Shown here in pieces: positions 37,079 to 45,717 of a stretch of 64,000 nucleotides of DNA; the stretch's first letter is position 1; the number at the start of each line of letters is the position of its first letter. Made by a program: the position numbers and the translations under genes. The notes beneath the pieces were generated by a model that was given only the letters and a program-made list of their open reading frames with translations, did no database searches and was not told the origin of the DNA. Where the stretch lies: NCBI GenBank assembly GCA_030639305.1, contig DAOWCY010000002.1, forward strand, positions 1 through 64,000. Reading direction: 5' to 3'. Source of the DNA: JAGLQA01 sp023135565 (GTDB taxonomy: Bacteria > Acidobacteriota > Aminicenantia > UBA2199).

Positions 37079-38110
37079 TTAATCCTCCAGCGGGACTAAC
37101 ACAATCCTGACGAATATTTTTTTATCTTTTACTAAAACTTCCCAATCGGGAATTTTATTTATACTAACAAAATCTCTAAACACATTATTGACCAGCACGG
37201 CTTCCCCGCTGCTGCTAATAAAAATTTGCCCCCTGGCTAAATAACCGGCCCGGTTCAATTCGAGCAATTTTTTATCTTGCATCGAAAGAGCAGACAAAAC
37301 GGCTGCTTTTAATTTCTTTCTTTTCGCCCTCTTACTGCGGCTGACGCGGTCGATAATATCATTCAAAATTAGGCGGCTATCGGACCCGGCTCTTTTAATC
37401 CTGTACAAATAAATCTTCGAGGATATGTATCTAAAAGAATATTTTTTCTTATCCACAACCTGCCGGAACTCGAGACTGCCTGCTCCCCCCACAACGCCGA
37501 AATCCAATTTTTTTTCTTGCCTCCGGCGGGTCAGAACCTTTTTGGAAAAAGGTTCCGACACCTCCAAAAACTTTTGTTTATTTCCGTCCGCCCCGGTTTT
37601 CTCTGCCTCGATGTTCCCCGGTTTTATGTCTTGCCCGGTGGAGCCTGTTTCATTACTTGCCGGGTCTCCAGGCCGAGCGCTTTCAGCAATGCCGCCGGAG
37701 TCTCTTGCCGGAGTCTCCTCCGGCTGCCGGTCACTGCCTGCTGCCGGGAGGTTTTGCTCTGCTTCGCCCGCTGCTTTTTTTTCGCCCTCTTCTCCGGTTA
37801 AACCGACGCTTTCACCCACTTTTTTTTCTATTTGTAAGCCGCTGTTTTTACCGGGCACTATAGTATTGCCGGACTTGCCGTTATCCTCAACCAGGACGTT
37901 TATGGCGACTACCACAACAAAAACCACGATTATACCTATAATAGCAGATTTCAAAAACCGCTCCGGCACCGCGGTCTCTTCCGCCGCAGCCGCCGGCCCG
38001 GTATCATTTTTAGCGGGATAGTCGTATTCCTCACCGGCAATAACTATCCTGCCTCTATAAAGCCCTTCCTCTTCGAGAGCTTTCAGGAATGTCTCGATTC
38101 CGGCCAACAT
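37079..38110 (-). CDS. Single-pass membrane protein with repeat-derived linker
   Basis: 343 residues. Residues 1-50 are cytosolic (LAGIETFLKALEEEGLYRGR). One transmembrane helix lies at about 52-73 (SAIIGIIVVFVVVVAINVLV). A Gly/Pro/Glu/Ala-rich linker runs to about 200, then a basic C-terminal domain (KYSFRYISSKIYLYRIKR, EVLVKDKKIFVRIVLVPL). Residues about 178-201, VSEPFSKKVLTRRRQ and neighbours, are coded by an in-frame family C element. The C-terminal domain is probably periplasmic and may partner the barrel protein that follows. No function is known. Confidence 0.65.
   Translation of the reverse strand: MLAGIETFLKALEEEGLYRGRIVIAGEEYDYPAKNDTGPAAAAEETAVPERFLKSAIIGIIVVFVVVVAINVLVEDNGKSGNTIVPGKNSGLQIEKKVGESVGLTGEEGEKKAAGEAEQNLPAAGSDRQPEETPARDSGGIAESARPGDPASNETGSTGQDIKPGNIEAEKTGADGNKQKFLEVSEPFSKKVLTRRRQEKKLDFGVVGGAGSLEFRQVVDKKKYSFRYISSKIYLYRIKRAGSDSRLILNDIIDRVSRSKRAKRKKLKAAVLSALSMQDKKLLELNRAGYLARGQIFISSSGEAVLVNNVFRDFVSINKIPDWEVLVKDKKIFVRIVLVPLED
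37507..37578. repeat. Family C element in frame inside a membrane-protein gene
   Basis: CCTCCGGCGGGTCAGAACC, TTTTTGGAAAAAGGTTCCGA and CACCTCCAAAAACTTTTGTT. It is the inverse of 14484-14535 in the pdh operon, with nearly the same translation (VSEP.F.KKVLTRRRQ) in both places. Confidence 0.85.
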
Positions 38111-38277
38111 GAACCTCGCTTAAAAAACTCTATCCTATCATATTCCATAACCTACAAATTACCACAAAAGTCCGCATTTTTCAATAGCGCTGCGTGCAAT
38201 TATCAGGCATTTTTCTAAATTCGCCAAACTTGACAACGATGCACTCAAATAAATTTTATAAAAACATCATAAGATAG

Positions 38278-38306
38278 TTGACAAAATCGAAAAATCATAC
38301 TATAAT
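38278..38306 (+). promoter_or_regulatory. Promoter of the small heat-shock gene
   Basis: TTGACA (38278-38283), 17 bp, TATAAT (38301-38306); AAAGGAG precedes the ATG at 38347. I see no CIRCE element. Confidence 0.75.
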
Positions 38307-38346
38307 AATACCTTAAGATAAAAAATTAGAACAAAGGAGACAAAAA

Positions 38347-38793
38347 ATGACTTTAGTAAAAATGAGACCTTATGGTGATTGGTTAGGTATGCGCAGAAGA
38401 TTTAACCAACTGTTAGAGAATAATTTGTTCCAGGATGATGCGGTGACTTCACTTTCCGATGCTTCCTGGAACCCGGCTACCGATATTTTCGAGACCAAAG
38501 ACGAATATGTATTCAAGGTTGAGCTACCCGGCATGAGCAAAGAAGACATTAATATCGAGTTCGAAGACGGTGTTTTAACTGTAAATGGCGAAAGAAAAGA
38601 GGAACAAGAGGTAAAAGAAGACGATTACTTCCGCTGTGAGAGATGTCACGGTGTCTTTTCCAGGTCTTTCACTTTACCCAAAAATATCGACAGCAAGAAG
38701 ATAAATGCCAAAATGAAAAACGGTATCCTGGAGCTGAAAGTTCCGAAAGCTGAAGAGGTCAAAGCAAAGGCCATCCCGGTCACAGTAGACTAA
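38347..38793 (+). CDS. Hsp20 / small heat-shock protein
   Basis: 148 residues. Alpha-crystallin domain from about residue 45: NPATDIFETKDEYVFKVELP, GMSKEDINIEFEDGVLTVNG, FSRSFTLPKNIDSKKINAKM, and the A-x-x-x-NGxLxLxxPK signature as MKNGILELKVPKAEE. The N terminus is short. The C-terminal IPV motif is AIPVTVD. It holds unfolded proteins for refolding. Monocistronic with its own promoter and terminator. Confidence 0.95.
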   Translation: MTLVKMRPYGDWLGMRRRFNQLLENNLFQDDAVTSLSDASWNPATDIFETKDEYVFKVELPGMSKEDINIEFEDGVLTVNGERKEEQEVKEDDYFRCERCHGVFSRSFTLPKNIDSKKINAKMKNGILELKVPKAEEVKAKAIPVTVD

Positions 38794-38833
38794 CGACTAA
38801 TAACCGTAGGTTAACGATAAAACAGTAAAAGAG

Positions 38834-38865
38834 GCAGCTTGCTAACCGCAGGCTGCTTTTTTTTT
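38834..38865 (+). terminator. Rho-independent terminator after hsp20
   Basis: GCAGC-T-TGC / GCA-G-GCTGC stem (38834-38856) with a 5-nt loop and nine Ts. Confidence 0.8.
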
Positions 38866-38877
38866 GCCCTGTCACTT

Positions 38878-39052
38878 TGCCTCCGGCGGTGCGCCGCACC
38901 CAGCCTATAAGCCTCCGGCGGCGCTTCTCGCTTTTAAATTATCAAAAGTTTTGATCAAACTTTTTCAAAAGTTTGGCCCCCGGCAGGGTCCTGCCGCGCA
39001 GCGGCTTAACGCCACCCCACGCGCGTGGGGCCGCCGGAGGCAAAGAATAATT
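38878..39052. repeat. Family A composite (inverted) between hsp20 and the flippase-like gene
   Basis: GGTGCGCCGCACCCAGCC, AAAAGTTTTGATCAAACTTT, TTTGGCCCCCGGCAGGG, and CCACGCGCGTGGGG. It is followed by AATTAGTGTAATCTGTGG (39060-39077), a short repeat that also codes the last residues of the neighbouring protein. Confidence 0.85.
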
Positions 39053-39060
39053 TGTGTGAA

Positions 39061-40092
39061 TTAGTGTAATCTGTGGGCCGCTTTTTGGGGGCCGCGATTC
39101 CTTCCTGCCCCCCGGTGTAGCAGAAAGACTAACCCGCCGCACAAGGCGTAAATATACTTCATGCCTAAGTCGATCACCTCAACTGAAAGCGATACGGCCC
39201 CGGGAAATTTCATCAAGTGGGTAAACACATGTGTGCGCACCCCGATGCCGTTAACAGAAGGCACCGTCATCAACAGGAAAACCAACACCGGCGCTTTTAG
39301 CAGGAAATCCACCGGCTCGGGCGCCTGCCCCAACGACCGGGCGATAAGATAATAGTAAACCACCATGCTAAATTGAAACAGCAAGCTCACACTCAGGGCC
39401 AGGAACAAGGCCCGGGGGCGACGGTAATACATAGCCACTGCCCCGTAGGCTTTCTCTAAGAAAGAATGAATTTTCACGGGCAGGAATTTTCCTAAAAACT
39501 TCAGAATACGGGGCGCCACTTTGGGATGGGCCAGGTAGGCCAGCAGGACAAACCCGCCCAATATAGCCAGCACAAAGCCCCAGGTGAGTTCTTCCTGGCC
39601 GCTCCGGCGGGAGAATTTTATAATCAAGGCAGCAGCGGCGATCAGGCCCAAAGCCATCATCCCGGTCAGGCGTTCGATAATCACCACCATCATGGAAGTG
39701 CCGGTATCGCCGGTTAATTTTTTACTTTCGATAACCCGCACCGCATCGCCGCCGATAGTGGAAGGCAGGATCGTATTAAAAAAAGCAGCCATAAAATAGT
39801 ATTTGAAAAGCTGGCTGAATTTTGCATTTACTCCCTGGGGTTTCAGCAGGATTTTCCAGCGCAGGCTGATCAGGCTGAAACCTACCGTATGCAGCAGGAA
39901 AGCGGGGATCAGCCATATCAAAGAAGCGCCGGAAAAAGCGCGGCCGAATTTTTGCAGGGCCGCGCCTACGCTGCCTTCGTCTATAGAGAGAGTGTATAAG
40001 AAATAGCCGATCAGGCCTACGCTTACCGCGACGCGCAGCAGCAGTAACAGGATTTTCTTTTTTGATTTTTTGGAATTATTACCATTCATCAA
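39061..40092 (-). CDS. Lysylphosphatidylglycerol synthase-TM / UPF0104 flippase-like protein
   Basis: 343 residues with about eight membrane helices. Family signature: YYFMAAFFNTILPSTIGGDA then VRVIESKKLTGDTGTSMMVV and IERLTGMMALGLI. UPF0104 (AglD/MprF-TM) proteins are proposed to move lipid-linked substrates or act beside glycosyltransferases. It starts 14 nt inside the preceding antitoxin-like gene. The last residues (PQKAAHRLH) are coded by a dispersed repeat. Confidence 0.85.
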   Translation of the reverse strand: MMNGNNSKKSKKKILLLLLRVAVSVGLIGYFLYTLSIDEGSVGAALQKFGRAFSGASLIWLIPAFLLHTVGFSLISLRWKILLKPQGVNAKFSQLFKYYFMAAFFNTILPSTIGGDAVRVIESKKLTGDTGTSMMVVIIERLTGMMALGLIAAAALIIKFSRRSGQEELTWGFVLAILGGFVLLAYLAHPKVAPRILKFLGKFLPVKIHSFLEKAYGAVAMYYRRPRALFLALSVSLLFQFSMVVYYYLIARSLGQAPEPVDFLLKAPVLVFLLMTVPSVNGIGVRTHVFTHLMKFPGAVSLSVEVIDLGMKYIYALCGGLVFLLHRGAGRNRGPQKAAHRLH

Positions 40093-40306
40093 CTATTTTA
40101 TCTGCTTGAGTATTAGTCAGATAGTCTCCTTTTTCTATTTGTTTTTTGGCATTATCTAACTGCTCCAACTGCCGGTTCGATAATTCCAGCGGCGCTGGGG
40201 GTGTATTTTTTTCGTCTACTAATTTTTTTATTGAAAGCAAAAAATCTTTATCGTTTATGTTTTCGATACCTTCATGCAGTCTTGATTTTATTTCAACTGT
40301 GGTCAT
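40079..40306 (-). CDS. Small addiction-module-type antitoxin
   Basis: 75 residues, GGAGT before the ATG and its own promoter. The sequence MTTVEIKSRLHEGIENINDK and the tail QIEKGDYLTNTQADKIVDEW are of the helical type of antitoxins (RelB-like / TIGR02574) found with RelE/ParE toxins. No toxin follows: a flippase-like gene overlaps its end. Orphan or decoupled antitoxin. Confidence 0.65.
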   Translation of the reverse strand: MTTVEIKSRLHEGIENINDKDFLLSIKKLVDEKNTPPAPLELSNRQLEQLDNAKKQIEKGDYLTNTQADKIVDEW

Positions 40307-40322
40307 TTTTTACTCCGACTAC

Positions 40323-40351
40323 AATATAATGCTTTTATTGCTTCCAGTCAA
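40323..40351 (-). promoter_or_regulatory. Promoter of the small antitoxin gene
   Basis: Minus-strand TTGACT (40351-40346), 17 bp, TATATT (40328-40323). Confidence 0.65.
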
Positions 40352-40391
40352 CCCCAAAAAAAATTTTAAGCCTCCGGGGGCCAAACTTTTT

Positions 40392-40637
40392 TTAATTAGG
40401 TGTGCACAAGTTCTTGCCTGTTTTTTGCTCACGTTCTTTTAACAGGGCGGCAACAAGTTTACCGTTACCTGATCCCCTGAGTCTTCGCATCGCTGCAACC
40501 GCCTGTTTCTTTTTCAATATTTCTAAGGCTGATTTGTTGTCCTCAAAAGTGACTGTTAAACGAGTTTCCGCAGGGAATTTAACGTGGCCTAACAAATCTT
40601 GAAACTCCGATAATGTTATCTTTTCAAGCGTCGGCAT
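40392..40637 (-). CDS. Small antitoxin-like protein
   Basis: 81 residues: MPTLEKITLSEFQDLLGHVK, beta strands RLTVTFEDN, then a basic helix KKKQAVAAMRRLRGSGNGKL and VAALLKEREQ. This organisation resembles antitoxins that precede PIN toxins, but the next 85 bp hold only a truncated family A repeat. AAAGGAGG lies 13 bases upstream of the ATG, rather far; an upstream ATT is closer. Function inferred weakly. Confidence 0.55.
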   Translation of the reverse strand: MPTLEKITLSEFQDLLGHVKFPAETRLTVTFEDNKSALEILKKKQAVAAMRRLRGSGNGKLVAALLKEREQKTGKNLCTPN

Positions 40638-40705
40638 AATAAATTTAGTACCTCCTTTTCCAGTATAAGATTACTAAATAACACAAATAGTATAAAATTT
40701 CAAGA

Positions 40706-40800
40706 TATTCGGCAAAAAAACAAACTTTTGGTCAGAGCCTGGTTGGAGATACTGTTCCCAGGCCCCTCATAGGTTGGAGTGCGCCGACCCCCGCCGTCCG
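40706..40800. repeat. Family D element upstream of ispG
   Basis: CAAACTTTTGGTCAGAGCC, CCCAGGCCCCTCATAGG and GCGCCGACCCCCGCCGTCC. Related copies lie at 50706-50800, 52802-52912 (coding) and, inverted, in trmD. Confidence 0.7.
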
Positions 40801-40801
40801 C

Positions 40802-40830
40802 TCGACGAAACCTCAACATTCTGCTATAAT
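40802..40830 (+). promoter_or_regulatory. Promoter, apparently leaderless, for ispG
   Basis: TCGACG (40802-40807), 17 bp, TATAAT (40825-40830); the ATG follows after 6 nt at 40837. The -35 box abuts the end of the family D repeat. Confidence 0.6.
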
Positions 40831-40836
40831 CTATTT

Positions 40837-41892
40837 ATGAAACGAGAAATTTTTATCGGCGGCGTGGGTGTCGGCGGTACACACCCGGTTTCTATCCAGT
40901 CTATGACCTCTACCCCTACCGGCGACGCCAAAGCCACACTGAAACAGATCGAAGCCCTAAAACAAGCCGGCTGCGAAATAGTTAGAGTAGGAATACCGGA
41001 TAAAAACTGCTTAACCGCTTTCGCGGACATAGTAAAAAAATCCCCGCTGCCGGTAGTAGCGGATATTCATTTCCACGCCTTCCTGGCCCTGCGCGCCATC
41101 GAAGCTGGAGCACAGGGCATCAGGATCAATCCCGGCAACATGGGCAGTCCCGGGAAACTAAAAGAAATTCTAATCCTGGCTAACCAGGCAAAAATCCCCA
41201 TTCGCATCGGGGTGAATTCCGGGTCCATCGAAAAAAAATACCGGCAGCAAAAAGGAACCAAAGCGGAAATCATGGTCAGGTCGGTAATGGATAAGGTGAA
41301 GTTTTTCGAAGACAACGGTTTTTTTAATATGAAACTCTCTTTAAAATCATCTAATGTCAGGGAAACAGTCACCGCCTACCGCTTAATCGACAAAGAATGC
41401 GACTACCCTTTACATTTAGGAATCACAGAGGCCGGCACCTTTTTTTCCGGTACGGTTAAATCCGCGCTGGGCATCGGCAGCCTGCTGCTGGACGGCATCG
41501 GCGATACTATCCGCGTCTCCTTAACCGATAACCCGGTGGAAGAAATCCGGGTGGCAGAGGAGATATTAAAAGTTACCGGTCTAAGAGATAAAGGAATAGA
41601 AATCATCTCCTGTCCCACCTGTTCGCGCACCACGGTAGACCTCATTGCTATCGTAAAAGAGGTAGAAAAGAAAACAGCAGGTATCGAAACGGATAAAAAA
41701 ATAACAGCCGCCATAATGGGCTGTGAAGTGAACGGCCCCGGCGAAGCCAGGGAAGCGGATATAGGCGTCGCTTTTTCCAAAAGCAGCGGTTATATTTTCA
41801 AGAAGGGCAAAAAGGTAGAAAAGATTGCCCCGCTCAAGGCCGCCGACAGGCTGATAGAACTCATCGAAGAAGCGGCTGCTCCCGGTTCTTAG
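40837..41892 (+). CDS. ispG: 4-hydroxy-3-methylbut-2-enyl diphosphate synthase
   Basis: 351 residues from the ATG at 40837. The opening MKREIFIGGVGVGGTHPVSI and QSMTSTPTGDAKATLKQIEA are characteristic. The Fe-S cysteines are in CPTCSRTTVDL and GCEVNGPGEAREADIG (C-x2-C...C, with the catalytic Glu). It makes HMBPP in the non-mevalonate pathway. A longer frame begins upstream within a repeat but does not match the family. Single gene, not next to other MEP genes. Confidence 0.96.
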   Translation: MKREIFIGGVGVGGTHPVSIQSMTSTPTGDAKATLKQIEALKQAGCEIVRVGIPDKNCLTAFADIVKKSPLPVVADIHFHAFLALRAIEAGAQGIRINPGNMGSPGKLKEILILANQAKIPIRIGVNSGSIEKKYRQQKGTKAEIMVRSVMDKVKFFEDNGFFNMKLSLKSSNVRETVTAYRLIDKECDYPLHLGITEAGTFFSGTVKSALGIGSLLLDGIGDTIRVSLTDNPVEEIRVAEEILKVTGLRDKGIEIISCPTCSRTTVDLIAIVKEVEKKTAGIETDKKITAAIMGCEVNGPGEAREADIGVAFSKSSGYIFKKGKKVEKIAPLKAADRLIELIEEAAAPGS

Positions 41893-41984
41893 GTAATGAA
41901 ATGAACAGCGGACAAAAAACAATCGGTTCTATAAACCGGCAGAGCCGGGACAAATCTCTCCACGCTGTGGGATTAGCAAAGTTT

Positions 41985-42140
41985 TTTTGGCGGTACAAGT
42001 TCTCCTCTCCCTTAACCCCTCCCCACGTGAAGGGGTCTGCAGTAGGGTTAACAAATTTTTTCTTGGAGGAGCAGGGTTGTTACTCGAAAGTCCCTTATAG
42101 GCTGCCCGTGCCGCGGGGCCGCGGGGCGGGGCTGCCCTGC
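41985..42140. repeat. GC-rich dispersed repeat that also codes the end of the next protein
   Basis: CCCCTCCCCACGTGAAGGGG and GCCCGTGCCGCGGGGCCGCG. It extends into the C-terminal residues (PAPRPRGTGSL) of the FG-GAP gene on the minus strand. Confidence 0.65.
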
Positions 42141-45100
42141 TCGATGTGATAGGTCCTGTCGGCACGAACATTTTTATAGGTCGAGGTTTCACCATTGGGC
42201 CAGGTGACACGAATATCTACCGCTTCTGCTTTGCCTAACCCCATATGCTGCGTCTTGGGGTCCATAGATAGGTAACCGTGACCTCCCCTGATCTCCCTCC
42301 AGGCCAGTTGCTTGCCGTCTTTAAAAGCGATAATCTTAGCGCCTATGGCATCGCGGTTGCTTTTCCCGGCAGGGTCGCCGGTAAGCTCGATCTTTATCCA
42401 ATGATTCTGCAGCCGCTGGGAATTATTACGGTACACCCTGGCCGGGCCGTGGTAATTGTTCAAAACGATGTCTAAGTCGCCGTCATTGTCGAAATCTAAA
42501 TAAACAGTGCTGCGCGAATTTCCCAAAAAATCAACGCCGCTCTCTTTGGAGAAATTCAGCAATTTGCCGCCCTGGTTGACAAAAAAAACATTGGACTCTT
42601 TCTCATAAACAGGCAGCCGGATTTCACGCTTCTCTTTAAAAACGCTGGTGTAATAGGGGGTGTCTGAATAAACGCTGTATTCGTTCATGCCGTTGACACA
42701 GTACAGGTCGTCATCGCCGTCATTATCGAAATCGAAAAAATCCGCGTCCCAGGACCAGCCGGTGGATGAGAATCCCCTGCCCACTAAGTCGGAGAGAACG
42801 TAAGATGGCAGTTTCCCGGCACCGGTACTTCCGCCGTCACTTTTGGATAGGAAAAGATCATTGGCTTCGATGACCCTCATGCGGCCTAATTTGGCCGGAT
42901 CGAATTTCATGGTAGTGTTTGCCCCGGGCAGCACGTATTTTTCATCCTTAACCATGGTGACGATGTTGGAGATATAGATGTCGGGATAACCGTCGCGGTT
43001 CAGGTCGGTAATGCCTACATTCATAGTAAAAGAAGGTTTGTCCGTGCCTAAAACCGGGGCCACATTCTCAAAAGTGCCGTCGCCGCGGTTACGGTAATAC
43101 ACATTGACACCGAAATCGTTGCCCACGATAATATCCTGCCAACCGTCTAAATCGAAGTCCGTATGAGAAAGCGCCTGTCCCCAACCGGTATTGCCTACTC
43201 CAGCTTTCCCGGTTACGTCTTCAAAACGCATGTTCCCTTTGTTCCTGAAGAGTTTGTTGGGCAGGGCATTAAGATTACTGCGGCTCAAGTTCGGCAGCTT
43301 GCCGTGGAGATAATCGCCGAAATAAGCGATGTAAATATCCAACAGGCCGTCCCGGTCATAATCGAATACTGCGGCAGGTCCACCCACAAGACCTTTACCG
43401 CCAAGTCCGCCGGCAGCGGAGACATCGACAAATTTCCCTTTGCCGCGGTTTTTGTACAATTTGTGGTTGTCGTTTGCATAGGTGATCAAAATGTCCTGGA
43501 GACCGTCGTTATCGAAGTCGGCTATAATAGGCTGCCGCGGTTCTCCAAAAGAACCGTCCGGGCGGCGGAACACAATGCCCGCCTCCGCGGTGACGTCGCG
43601 GAAACGTCCTGTGCCGTCTCCTATATAAAGCGCATTGCCGGAACCGCTTAATAAAAGCAGATCAGGTATGCCGTCCCGGTTGACATCCCCGGCGGCGGCC
43701 CCGGAACCGCCAAAAGCAGGAGGAACCGAAAGGGTGCCGACGGTGGCGCTTTTCTTGAGGTAGCTGCGCAGCAGGCGGCTGAGCCAGTCGGAAGAACGGT
43801 GTTCAAAGACAATACCCGCTGCTTCGGTGACATCGCTGAAATAGGTTTTACCGCCGGATAGGCGGGTGACATTTTGGCTGGACACTAAGCTGCCGGCAGG
43901 TTTATCACCGGGTTTTACTTTGCTGTGTGCTAAAATCCGCCGCTGCACCTCTTGCAGCGCCTTTTCTAAATGCGCGGTTTTGAGCATTCTCTCACCCTCT
44001 TTTTTGGCAGTATCCCCGGCAAGCCGTAAAACCAGGACGCCGAACTGGGCAATGCCTTCGGCCAGGAATTCGGCGGCAAAAGGATCAGGTTCGATAGATA
44101 ATTCAGCACTGTGGTCCTGGATGGCAAATTGCAGATAACGCCAATGAATACCGCTGTCGCGGAAGGCATCACAATCGTAGGATTCGATGGTCAGGCTGCC
44201 TGAACGCTGCAGCCGGGGAAAAAAGATAACATCTTCGTATTCATTAATATCAAAGGGGACAAATGATTGCCACATCTGCTCTACATCGTCCTCGCGGATA
44301 AAGGGGCGACCTTTAGCCGCGGCAATTTTTCCGGCATATTTTAAACTGTCGAAAGCAAAAGCCACCATAGCTTCGGTGAAAAGGTTCTTGAACTTTTGCC
44401 CTTCACCCGCGTCGGCGGGCCACCTGTGCCGGGCAAAATAAACTTGCAGGTTCCTCAAAAACACCTGCATCGAAATCTTATTGTAAGCTTCATAAGATTT
44501 GACCTTCTGTGCGATTATTTTTTGGATGGTGGCGAACTTGACAGCCGGTTCCAGGGAGGCTTGTTTTGCCGGTTGGAGCGGGGATTTCCAAAAATCCGCG
44601 TAGGCAAGCTGCTGCCGGGAGACCGAGTTCTGCACGTTATTCCAGGCTTCCCGGAAAACCTGGGGGGTAAGCGTATACAAGTCGGAAAGTCGCGCCTGCC
44701 GGTCAGCCAGTTGTAATACGGTTAAGGTAAAAATATCGACAAATTCTTTCAGAGCGGCGATACTGGGCTGATCTAAGGGTATCAGGTAAACATCCGTGCG
44801 TAACAGCATCTCCTGCTGCAGCGCCAGGATGGCCCGCAGCGCATAAGCGATACTGCCATAATGATCCATATCACGTTTGGACAGGGTGATGGGTTCTTTA
44901 TGGCGCTCCCCCAGGTAAATAAGTAGGGAGCCGCCGGGCTGCCGGGAATATTTTAATAACTTGCCCATCTCATCACGAAAATAATCTACCGGGGCCTTTG
45001 CGGATTCCCCGGCGGTTTGTTCGGTATCGGAAACCTTTTTCCACAAATGCAGCAGCAGTTTCTTTTGCAGCTCTACCTTCAAAAACCGCGTTTCAGGAGC

Positions 45101-45350
45101 AAGTTTTGTGCCGTACATAAAATTTTCCAACCGGGTGGCAGTGGCATGGCACTTGGGATCCCGGTTACTTTCTAATTTTTCAATCTCACAGATGGTATCC
45201 GAAACAGCAGCTATTTTTTTTTTCTACTTTTTCCACGGCTGATAGATTCATTACCGCCGGGAAAAATATCACCGGGAAAAGTATAAGCATTCCCGTTATT
45301 CTTATTACTTTGATAGGATGCGGACGCAGGCCGCTTATATTTTTGTTCAT
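42095..45350 (-). CDS. Exported FG-GAP/UnbV protein, split by a one-base frameshift
   Basis: A GGAGG-preceded ATG at 45350 gives a signal peptide (MNKNISGLRPHPIKVIRITG, then MLILFPVIFFPAVMNLSA). The frame stops soon after an A10 run (45223-45214). In the -1 frame the protein continues as IAAVSDTICEIEKLESNRDP then KCHATATRLENFMYGTKLAP and reaches 42095. One A fewer would join them (about 1085 residues). The long part has a helical domain to about residue 400, seven FG-GAP/VCBS calcium loops such as DVNRDGIPDLLLL and DFDNDGDLDIVLNN, and a C-terminal UnbV/ASPIC domain (IGAKIIAFKDGKQLAWREIR). It is a cell-envelope or secreted protein. The split may be real slippage or an assembly error. Confidence 0.8.
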
Positions 45351-45359
45351 AACTACCTC

Positions 45360-45470
45360 CTCGCGCCCCCGGCAGGGGTGGTGGCGCACCAAAAGCCGGG
45401 AAATCAGAAACTCGAAACTGCGTTGTTTCAAACAATTCCAAATTGCCGGGCATACCCAGTAAAAACTCCT
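45360..45470. repeat. Dispersed repeat in the leader of the FG-GAP gene
   Basis: CGCCCCCGGCAGGGGTGGTG and GGCGCACCAAAAGCCGGG form GC hairpins between the promoter and the ribosome site. The remaining part of the gap, 45540-45717, has CTGCCCGCGGGGGCATGGGG and CAGCGAGCCCCCAGCCCCCG hairpins and no gene. Confidence 0.55.
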
Positions 45471-45498
45471 TAAGGTTTCTTTTTATTTTTATCCCCTA

Positions 45499-45527
45499 AT
45501 TATAACCTAAATGGTTATATTTTTCAA
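45499..45527 (-). promoter_or_regulatory. Promoter with operator in its spacer (FG-GAP gene)
   Basis: Minus-strand TTGAAA (45527-45522), 17 bp, TATAAT (45504-45499). The spacer is occupied by the palindrome TATAACCTAAATGGTTATA (45501-45519, plus strand). A near-identical site (TATAACCTAACTGGTTATG) lies at 52555-52573. Confidence 0.7.
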
Positions 45528-45717
45528 CAAAAAAATAAAATTTTTTTTAAGACGATATTTTAGCTCGCTACGCTCGCAATTGGAAAAATGGCTTGCGGAT
45601 TACGGGAATGTTGGATTTGGAAGATTGGGGAAATGACCGAAAAGTCTCCCTGCCCGCGGGGGCATGGGGCAGCGAGCCCCCAGCCCCCGCAAAATCTCAA
45701 AATCTTTTAGCGAGTAC

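Noticed and set aside
41901..42149. 82-residue plus-strand frame after ispG
   Set aside because: It is composed of GC repeat sequence and overlaps the end of the FG-GAP gene on the other strand.
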